Source: Microbulbifer sp. VAAF005 (GTDB lineage Bacteria > Pseudomonadota > Gammaproteobacteria > Pseudomonadales > Cellvibrionaceae). From it: DNA of 64,000 nt. The notes under the pieces were generated by a model. The model searched no databases. It saw nothing but the letters and a program-made list of their open reading frames with translations, and was not told where the DNA came from. The translations under genes and the position numbers were made by a program. The DNA is taken from the NCBI RefSeq assembly GCF_030012985.1, contig NZ_CP120233.1, forward strand, positions 2,579,501-2,643,500. The letters run 5' to 3'. Shown here piece by piece: positions 56,743 to 64,000 of the stretch. Numbering within the stretch: position 1 is the stretch's first letter; each line of letters opens with the position of its first letter.

Positions 56743-58145
56743 TCAACTTGAGGCAGCCATATCTTGGGTCATCTCTTTCACCTCGCGCGCGCGGCCTTCC
56801 TCACCCAAGCGACGATAGTAATTGACCAGAACCATTCCCAGCTTGGGAATCAAGGGGTGATTCACTCGCTGCTGTTTCAAGTGGCGCAGTAATTCCTCTA
56901 GCCATGGCCAGTCCTTTTCTTCCGCTGCACGCCGTGCCATCAGTAAGTTTGCCTTTCCGGTGAGCGCCTTTGGACTTTTTGTTGCCGCCAAGTAGCGGCG
57001 ATAGCCACTTGCCAGGGTATGGCCATCGATCTCCAGATTTCCTGCCTGGGCAAATAAAGCGAGATTGGCCCGGTGGTAACCTTCACTCTCTGGCGCCGCT
57101 GAGGTCAGTTCTATATAGCGCTCAATCAGTGTTAAAGCCTGTGGATATTGCCGCACCGCTGAGGCTGCCGCTTCAGTGGCTTCCAGGATTTTTCCCTCTT
57201 CCAAAAAACGATCAATCCGCGCCAGGGCTACTCTTTGGGGGGACGGGGCCTCCTCTTCCTCCGGCATAGGTTCCACCATCGGGCGCCAGTACAACACCGC
57301 CAAAGTCAGGGCAAAACCCGCAAGTAAACCACCAGTATGAGCCCAGTAGGCAATGCTGGCATCTCCATACAAATAACCGAAAATCTCCTTACCCAACCAC
57401 AGCGGTAACACCAGCAGCGCCGGTGCACTGAATTCGCCAAACATAAAACCAATGGTGTAAAAGAAACGTAGCCGGCGCACACCGTAAACCGCGACGAACA
57501 TGCCCATAATTGCCGAGACCGCACCGGAGGCACCCACCATCGGTACATGGCTGCCGGATTCCACCAGCACATGCAGACCTGCTGCCGCCAATCCTCCCAC
57601 CAGGTAGAGCCCTATAAACCACGCCCCACCCAGGGCTAGTTCAACAGACAAGCCAAACAACAGCAGAAACACCATATTGCCGATAAGGTGATCCCAGCTT
57701 CCGTGTAGAAACATATGGCCAAAGGCCCCAGCAATACTCGGGTCTGCCGGTATCAGCCCCAGTGCGTTGCTACTGACCCTATCCCGCAGTTGGGCAAACT
57801 CCTGCCTCTGTCGTAACCACTCGGTCTCACCCTCTGCTTCGAGCTTCGGCAACAGCCAGTGGTGGAATTCAGGGTTACCGAGGGATTCCCGGTAAAAAAA
57901 CTCTTCCCCTTCCACACCCATCTGCGCTCTCCACTCTGGGTGCATTTCATTGACATACACAAGAAAGCGTTGCTCTTCGAGGTCCGGTAAGTCACTCTCA
58001 AAATAGTAATCTTCAGCTTCCTGCCAGCGAGCTTCATCCCCCCTTGATAGAAAACAAACATCAGCAAGTTAAGGGCAATCAACGCAAAACACATTAATGG
58101 CGGCCGGCGCCAGTCGGGTTTGTTTTGGATGGGGATGATCAGCAC
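56743..58145 (-). pseudogene. Rhomboid-family intramembrane serine protease, frameshifted
   Basis: The 5' piece from 58145 reads LIIPIQNKPDWRRPPL with the first helix; the 3' piece carries rhomboid features: HMFLHGSWDHLIGNMVFLL, the catalytic GASGAVSAIMG and the second catalytic residue in AHTGGLLAG. Adding one G in the G6 run at 58038-58043 joins YQGG to DEARWQEAED and restores one protein of about 467 aa. The C-terminal ~150 residues form a helical-repeat tail. A sequencing error is likely. Confidence 0.82.
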
Positions 58146-58283
58146 GGGCTTCCCTTATTGTGATTACATCAGCGCCCTGTGAGAAAACGCAGTAACACCG
58201 GTAAATGAACTTGCACCGACACAAAGGCCAGTGGGCTGAAAATACTATGAAATCCCGGAGGTGTCATGCCAGCCGGACCTCAC

Positions 58284-60446
58284 TTACTTCCTGGTGGCAC
58301 GGCCAATGATCGCCGGAACATCCCAACTGCGCAGATGCAGATCTCTCTGAGGGAAAGGTACCTCAATACCCTTATCGCGAAATTCCCGCAACAACTCCAA
58401 GTTGTACAGGGCATAGGAGTCTCCCAGGGAAGTCACCATATTGCTGTTGACCCACACCACCAACTTGAAGTCGAGGGCATTATCCCCGAACCCCATCAGC
58501 CACACCTCGGTTTTTCGCTTCCAGTCGGTATGGGTGATATTGACTCGAGCGGCAGCTTCCAGGGCAGCTTCCCGCACCAAATCTGGGTCCGAGGCATAAG
58601 ACACACCAAAGGGTACGTGAATACGGCGCACAGGATCATCCAGTGTGTGGTTAATAACCCGGCCCGCAACAAACTCAGTGTTGGGCACCAAGATATCCAC
58701 ATTGTCCCGCGTGGTAATACGGGTTGAGCGCACGCTGATATCGCGGATACGGCCAAATACGCCCGACTCCAGCTCCACCAGATCACCCACTTTGAGAGGG
58801 CGCTCAAACAGCAAAATCAAACCGGAGATAAAATTCGAGAAGATCGCCTGTAGCCCAAAGCCAATACCTACCGACAGGGCTCCAGCGACCAGGGCCAACT
58901 TGGAGGTATCCAGGCCCAACATGCTGAGCACCACAATCAGGGCCGCGGAAATAAAGATGTAGTGCAACACCCGCCCAAGATTGTACATGGAGGATTCACT
59001 GGCATGCTCCCTGCGCACAAGCCGGCGCAGGAAGGCCTGGGTGAGTCCAGACAATAGCCAAGCCCCCACCAAGACCACAATCATCTTGGCGATCAAACGC
59101 AGGGTTATTGGGTTCTGAGCAACGGTAAATAGCTGATAATCCGCCAACTTACGCCAGCGGTTATAAGCTTGTCTTGCGCCCAGTGCGACTCGTTCGCGCA
59201 CTGTTGCCCACCAACCCTGGCGCTCCTTGTAAACCTCCAGCTGGGCCTTTTCATAGCGCTGAATATCCTGTTCGAGGTCATTGGCGCGGGCCAAACCACT
59301 GCCAATACGCTCAAAGTAAGACCACCAGCGACTTAGGTCTTCATTCTCTTCATCTTCACGCCAGGCCACCACCTGGCGCTGGCGCACCGCCAGCTCCCGC
59401 GACGCACTTTCAATCACAGAGTTGGCGTTTTCCAATAAATCCCGACTGATAATCAGCGGGCGCTCTTCGCCCTCTTCATTCAAGACCTCATTGATGGATT
59501 GCAGCAACTCACTTTTGCGTTTTTCCAGCTGCTCCTCCAGCAAGTCCACTTCAAGCTGCATCAGGGTAAGGTCTTTCTGCATATTGATGGTGGGGTCAGT
59601 GGAGGGTTCTGTAGTGCTTTGAATACTGGTGCGGGTCGCAGAAATACGTTCGATTTTCTTTTCGTTCGCGGCAATATCCTTATCTATTTCCTCTGCATCT
59701 TTACTGGAGTAGACGAGGGTATCCAGAAGTCTCCGCAATTTAATTTCTGCGCTGTTAATCTTTTCCCGCCAGGTTCCCAGGAAAGTATTAACGGTACTCA
59801 GCTGCTCAATAATATTCAGGTGATTTATTTGAGCTAAAAGTAGGGCCTGCGCCGCCTCATCCTCCTCTCGTCCACTGGAATCCCGCAGCACAATCACTTG
59901 TTTACGCAGTAAAGATAGAGACTGGGACTGGGTTGATTTAAGTTGGCGAGCCTCCAGTTCTACGCCTTTCAACCTACGTCGGCCACGGCTGATGGCAGAA
60001 TCAGCCTTGGCCCAGTTCAATACCGTTGGGTTTTCTGGAAAATCCACATCCGGCATTAAAGGGACTTTCAGGTACTCCTCTCGTTTTTTCCAGGTAATTG
60101 CGATCCCTTGTAAACTTTGGCTAATCTTTTCTGCGCCTTCCTGTAAGGCCTCATCCTCCGGCAAATCCTTTTCCCACTCCTCCCAGCTCTTTGTGACCAA
60201 GCTAAGCCATTCTCGTCGCTCTTCGGGAGAAGCACTGGTCCATCCAGTCCACCAATCGGCAGAGGGGTCAGCAAAATCTGGAACCTCCGGCTTAAACTCC
60301 TTGGGTTTACTACCGGGAAGCTGGGCGACACTGGAAACAGAGAGACAGGCGACACTAAAGAAAAGGAGAAATGAAAGGGCGAGGTGAAGAAAAGAAAATT
60401 CTTTGCCGGCACTACAACGAGGGATGAAAAGGCTGGCACCCGGCAT
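58284..60446 (-). CDS. MscS-family mechanosensitive channel
   Basis: The ~720-aa protein has an N-terminal signal peptide, a large periplasmic helical coiled-coil region (to ~residue 440), then the MscS membrane domain with the pore helix region GALSVGIGFGLQAIFSNFISGL and the cytoplasmic beta domain beginning RPLKVGDLVEL. It opens on membrane tension to release solutes during hypo-osmotic shock. The long periplasmic part resembles MscK/YbdG-type large members. Confidence 0.87.
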   Translation of the reverse strand: MPGASLFIPRCSAGKEFSFLHLALSFLLFFSVACLSVSSVAQLPGSKPKEFKPEVPDFADPSADWWTGWTSASPEERREWLSLVTKSWEEWEKDLPEDEALQEGAEKISQSLQGIAITWKKREEYLKVPLMPDVDFPENPTVLNWAKADSAISRGRRRLKGVELEARQLKSTQSQSLSLLRKQVIVLRDSSGREEDEAAQALLLAQINHLNIIEQLSTVNTFLGTWREKINSAEIKLRRLLDTLVYSSKDAEEIDKDIAANEKKIERISATRTSIQSTTEPSTDPTINMQKDLTLMQLEVDLLEEQLEKRKSELLQSINEVLNEEGEERPLIISRDLLENANSVIESASRELAVRQRQVVAWREDEENEDLSRWWSYFERIGSGLARANDLEQDIQRYEKAQLEVYKERQGWWATVRERVALGARQAYNRWRKLADYQLFTVAQNPITLRLIAKMIVVLVGAWLLSGLTQAFLRRLVRREHASESSMYNLGRVLHYIFISAALIVVLSMLGLDTSKLALVAGALSVGIGFGLQAIFSNFISGLILLFERPLKVGDLVELESGVFGRIRDISVRSTRITTRDNVDILVPNTEFVAGRVINHTLDDPVRRIHVPFGVSYASDPDLVREAALEAAARVNITHTDWKRKTEVWLMGFGDNALDFKLVVWVNSNMVTSLGDSYALYNLELLREFRDKGIEVPFPQRDLHLRSWDVPAIIGRATRK

Positions 60447-60545
60447 AAAATACTTCTATCCGTGAAAAAATCCGGCACTAATAAAATAGGCGCCTACTGG
60501 GCCATATTGTTCAGTGTAGCCCAGGGACTTCCCTGCCCCATGCAT

Positions 60546-61117
60546 TTACCTGAAGCGCCGACTTTGACGCAAACATTTTCTGTATACCCTGCGATATTCA
60601 CGCATAGCCCGCCTAGTTGTTTTACCAGGCTCACCCGTACTGCGCAGCAAATTTGCCGCCCGGGCTTCACAGTAAATATCCCAATCCTTACGATCGACTC
60701 GTTTACCCTCTGAGCGGTGCCGCAAATGGCGGGGCGGATACGCTCGGGGGTATATTTTCTTTTTCGGAGCTAGGGGATTGCGATTAACATGCTGCCAATT
60801 GGGAGGGGGCGTGACCACCACGTATTGATTGTCCCTGGGGTCTAATAAAAAAAGGTACCATTACCCGCAAGCATATAATGCTTGTTACCCAAGGTAATGG
60901 GGGTTCCAAAAGGTACTCGGGAGACCCGAGCTCCCAGAGGCGGCTCAATCCGGGTATAGGCGTCGGGGCCTTTGCGGTAGAAATAACCATTTTTATAAAA
61001 AACTGTCTGGTTATTCACTTCGATAGGCTCAGCTCCGGGAGGCAGGTGGTCCGATCGAACCTGAGACTCCGAAACAGAACAGAAGAATACAAGAAATAGG
61101 GTAAGCAGGGATCGCAT
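60546..61117 (-). pseudogene. Small secreted protein (DUF6515-like), frameshifted
   Basis: The 5' piece encodes a signal peptide (RSLLTLFLVFFCSVSESQ) and VPFGTPITLGNKHYMLAGNGTFF; the 3' piece in another frame reads LDPRDNQYVVVTPPPNW and ends in a basic tail. Adding one T to the T7 run at 60847-60853 joins them. The family pattern of a repeated Tyr-rich VGG strand is as in DUF6515. Real mutation or sequencing error cannot be told apart. Confidence 0.6.
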
Positions 61118-61243
61118 GGCTAAAGTCATCAGCAAATTGCAATCCGCTAAGGGTATTGTGCGAGTTTGGCAATCCCAAGCTTATCAACTTAACCTATCAA
61201 CACAGCGATATGTGACTTCACGAAATTTTGGTCGGGTTGGAAA

Positions 61244-62362
61244 TTAACCGCTCCCCGCCTGTAATGGCTCTTTATCTCGCACCACTTCCGACAGCACTTT
61301 AACTTCCTGTCCAGGCTGCAAGCGCTCAGCACCACGCACTATCACACGATCGCCCTTGGTGAGATCACCGCTTACCGACACCCATTCACCATCGCCACTA
61401 CCGATACGCACAGATAATCGCTCTGCCTTATCCCCCTCGCCCACTCGATATACGAAGGTATCGCCATTTCTTAAAACCAAGGCATCCCTTGGCACAGACA
61501 TGGTGGCCTGCGCCTGCGCAATGGGCACAGAGACCTGTACCGGCATACCGACAATCCAGTCCCACTGCTCCGGCGCACTCTGTGGCAAAGTTACCATCAG
61601 CTTAACTCGCCGGGAGCGATCGCTGGCCACAGGCACAAATTGACGTACCCGTCCGCTAAATAATTGATCATCCACCCGAGCCTCTCCCGGCAGAGAGACA
61701 GAATCACTGCGCAGCGCCACTGTGTCACCGATGCGAATCAGCGGCAGGGCCGTCAGGGGAATATCCGCCTCCACTTCCATCTGTGACATATCCAGGGCTC
61801 GCAGTAATTCCGAACCTGTGCGCACATATTCTCCCGCCTGTAATTCGCGGCTCACCACTAAAGTATCAAAGGGTGCATCAATGGCTGTTTTAGATAATTC
61901 ATAGGCCCGTCGGTCGCGCTCAATTTGAGCCGCAATCAGGTCCTGAGCCATTGCCTCGCGCTCAGCCTGCTGCTCTTCCAGTGCAGCTCGGGAGGTACTA
62001 TTGGTTTCCGCCAACTTACTCAGTCGATTTAACTGAGCATCCATATAGGTCAACCGCGCACGCAATTGTGCAATACGGCTGTCACTATTGCGCAGCTGTA
62101 ATCGCCAATGAGTACTGTCCAACTCGGCTAGGCGCTCACCCTTTTTAATAAAGCTGCCGGGTTCAGCGACAAATTCCAACACACCATCCAGTTCAGAAGA
62201 AACCAGGATATCTCGTCGGCTCACCACCTCACCTGCAGACCACTGGCTCGGAGCAATTTCCCGAACTTGGGCCCGATCCACCAATACCGCAATAGGATCG
62301 CCCTGCGCCCAAACGCCATTGGCACCCAGAGATAAAACGATACCTGCGAGCAATTTCTTCAT
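61244..62362 (-). CDS. RND efflux periplasmic adaptor (membrane fusion) protein
   Basis: The 372-aa protein has an N-terminal signal peptide, a lipoyl/barrel-sandwich half (SSELDGVLEFVAEPGSFIKKGERLAELD), an alpha-helical hairpin with coiled coil (residues ~85-155), the second lipoyl half IDAPFDTLVVSRELQAGEYV and beta-barrel and membrane-proximal domains. It links the inner-membrane RND pump to an outer-membrane channel. Its ATG overlaps the permease stop by four bases. Confidence 0.9.
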   Translation of the reverse strand: MKKLLAGIVLSLGANGVWAQGDPIAVLVDRAQVREIAPSQWSAGEVVSRRDILVSSELDGVLEFVAEPGSFIKKGERLAELDSTHWRLQLRNSDSRIAQLRARLTYMDAQLNRLSKLAETNSTSRAALEEQQAEREAMAQDLIAAQIERDRRAYELSKTAIDAPFDTLVVSRELQAGEYVRTGSELLRALDMSQMEVEADIPLTALPLIRIGDTVALRSDSVSLPGEARVDDQLFSGRVRQFVPVASDRSRRVKLMVTLPQSAPEQWDWIVGMPVQVSVPIAQAQATMSVPRDALVLRNGDTFVYRVGEGDKAERLSVRIGSGDGEWVSVSGDLTKGDRVIVRGAERLQPGQEVKVLSEVVRDKEPLQAGSG

Positions 62363-64000
62363 TGTGAACTCCTCAGGGCAAACCTTTCGCGCATAGCCGT
62401 AAATTTGGGTAGTGGCAGGCTGCCGGTTTGCAGTAATGCCGGCAATAAAACCAGGGTAAAGAGCGTGCTCACTGCCATGCCGCCCACGATCACTGCGGCC
62501 AGGCCGCGGTAAATAACACTGCCCTCACCGGGAGCAACCAACAGTGGCAACATGCCAAATACACTGGTCAGGGTACTCATAAAAATAGGGCGCAAACGCA
62601 GGCGCAAGGCCTGCTCTACAGCGTCCACCCGAGTACTACCCCCCATTTCTGCCGCTCGCGTCTGGTGTACCAGCAAAATAGCATTATTCACCACCAGGCC
62701 TAGCAGTATCACAAAGCCAATCATGGTGAGCAGATCCAGTGGTTGGAAATCGATCAAGTTTAAAATTTGTAGCGCCAACACGCCGCCCACTGTCGCCAGG
62801 GGCACGGTGAGCAGTACCAGAGAGGCATCCCGCAAGGAGCGGAACAGTGCGCTCATCAGCAGGAATAAAATTAGCAGCGCTAACAGGAAATTCTTGGAAA
62901 GCGAGGCCAACGCCTTATCCAGGTCACTGGCATTTCCTCCCACCAAAATACTCCCGTCAGCGGGCAGAGCTTCGCGAATCTTCGGCAATACATCCGCCTC
63001 CAGCTGTGCGCGCACCTCTTCGAGGGACACATCTTCCGGCGGTACTATATTCAGTGTAATAGTGCGCCGACCATCGACCCGGCGCAAACTGCCCGGCCCC
63101 ACAGTCCGCTCCACACTGGCCAGTTGACTGAGCGGCACCACTTCCCCACGGGGCGTTACCAGCGGCGTATTTTGCAATTGCTCCGGGGTACTCCAGGGCT
63201 GCGCTTTAAAAATAATATCCAGGCGCTTTTCACCGTCAAAATACTCGCCGACATAGAGACCATTGCCCAGCGTTCGAACCAGTCCGCCCATATCCTGGCG
63301 ATTCCAGCCCTGCTCCAACATTGCGCGATCATTGGGGCGCACTGTCAATTCAGGTTCTGATAAAGATAAGCCCGGGTTGGTCTGCACCGGCGTTCCCGGC
63401 ATCACCTCTTCAACAACCTCTACCCCAAGGGCAGCCGCACGCATCAATGCTTCGGCATCACGGGATTGCAGATGTAAAGCAATGTTGCGGTCACCACCGA
63501 ATTGGCCAAACAGATTACCCCGCGCAGCAAATCCCTGGAAATCAGGAATATCCACCAGGATTTCTTCCCGCAGGATTCTCTCCATCTCCTTGGCTTGATC
63601 CATATCCTTGACCCGCACTCCCATAGTGCCGCCATTGGGCCAGGTGATCACGTAGTAGTTCTTCAGGGCTGGTTCGCGCTCACCACTCATGTAGGGTGCC
63701 ATGCGCTTATCCAACTCGTTGACGATTTCTGTTTCTAAAGTTTTGGTATTAGTGGATGCGGGGAAATTCATCCACACATCGACTGCATCCCTTTTTACCG
63801 GCGGTAAATAATCCAGGTTTGGTAAGAATAAATAAGTCGCAACCATGGGCATTAATAAAAGCCCCCCGATCACCTGCCAACGGCGAGTCCTGGTACTCGT
63901 CAAAGCCATTACCCGCGCAGTTATTTTTTCCCACACTCGGGAGAGACGGTCTTCAGTAGAGATAGAGGGTAGCCACAGACGCGCAGCCAGGGGAACCACA
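62359..64000 (-). CDS. RND efflux transporter permease (5' end outside window)
   Basis: At least 546 C-terminal residues are seen of an AcrB/HAE1-type pump. Visible landmarks are a porter-domain region, then the membrane block from about FLLALLILFLLMSALFRS, LVLLTVPLATVGGVLALQIL and the helix pair GFVILLGLVVNNAILLVHQT, RLRPIFMSTLTSVFGMLPLL near the C-terminus. The frame runs off the window edge, so the first half is missing. It precedes and overlaps the adaptor gene by four bases. Confidence 0.93.
   Translation of the reverse strand, partial: VVPLAARLWLPSISTEDRLSRVWEKITARVMALTSTRTRRWQVIGGLLLMPMVATYLFLPNLDYLPPVKRDAVDVWMNFPASTNTKTLETEIVNELDKRMAPYMSGEREPALKNYYVITWPNGGTMGVRVKDMDQAKEMERILREEILVDIPDFQGFAARGNLFGQFGGDRNIALHLQSRDAEALMRAAALGVEVVEEVMPGTPVQTNPGLSLSEPELTVRPNDRAMLEQGWNRQDMGGLVRTLGNGLYVGEYFDGEKRLDIIFKAQPWSTPEQLQNTPLVTPRGEVVPLSQLASVERTVGPGSLRRVDGRRTITLNIVPPEDVSLEEVRAQLEADVLPKIREALPADGSILVGGNASDLDKALASLSKNFLLALLILFLLMSALFRSLRDASLVLLTVPLATVGGVLALQILNLIDFQPLDLLTMIGFVILLGLVVNNAILLVHQTRAAEMGGSTRVDAVEQALRLRLRPIFMSTLTSVFGMLPLLVAPGEGSVIYRGLAAVIVGGMAVSTLFTLVLLPALLQTGSLPLPKFTAMRERFALRSSQ

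Overview
The window reads as a gammaproteobacterial chromosome, most likely a Microbulbifer/Cellvibrionales-type marine bacterium. This is inferred from the tsaD | rpsU-yqeY-dnaG-rpoD macromolecular-synthesis locus, folK/folB, a CCA-adding enzyme with an HD domain, and the style of the DUF3667, DUF3592 and rhomboid genes. About 35 kb is ordinary chromosome (1-14.3 kb and 43.1-64 kb). The middle 28.8 kb is an AT-richer inserted element.

Left chromosome (1-14.3 kb): the 3' part of cca, a FolM-type pteridine reductase, an OmpR-type two-component pair, a membrane-anchored DJ-1/PfpI protein, a divergent HxlR regulator and Old Yellow Enzyme pair, folK-folB, tsaD, then rpsU-yqeY-dnaG-rpoD, dgkA and a tRNA-Ile2(CAU) gene.

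Island (14302-43078): a Tn7-like transposon with both ends visible. It has TGTGAGTGTA termini, several TnsB-type binding repeats at each end and a 5-bp target duplication TGTGA. It sits 22 bp downstream of the tRNA-Ile2 CCA end. Its machinery is a natural TnsA-TnsB fusion, a TnsC ATPase interrupted by a frameshift at a G5 run, and a TniQ/TnsD-type zinc protein that reads in frame from the TnsC tail. No Cas gene or CRISPR array is visible. The cargo, in order, is: a candidate 60-nt small RNA; an orphan half-size HsdS plus HsdM without HsdR; a degenerate XRE regulator; a polymorphic toxin (SpvB/YD repeats ending in a restriction-endonuclease-fold toxin) with its immunity gene; a 9-kb minus-strand operon of about 12 genes rich in nuclease, HEPN, RES and FRG domains behind one strong promoter and a divergent HTH gene; a broken tyrosine recombinase with flanking inverted repeats; and a 602-aa FGE-sulfatase-like protein.

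Right chromosome (43.1-64 kb): a DUF4268 nuclease-like protein, an alcohol dehydrogenase, a GlxA-type regulator, a DUF3592 protein, a secreted CARDB protein, two DUF3667 paralogues, an M17 aminopeptidase, a B-box/membrane/solenoid protein, a DCC1-type protein, a cupin, a rhomboid protease (frameshifted), an MscS-type channel, a secreted small protein (frameshifted) and an RND efflux permease/adaptor pair cut by the window end.

Several reading frames, both in the island and in ordinary genes, are broken by a single missing base, often in a homopolymer. Some apparent pseudogenes may therefore be sequence errors. The most interesting material is the Tn7-like element with its fused TnsAB and its unusual outward gene order, and the uncharacterised operon at 29.8-38.8 kb.
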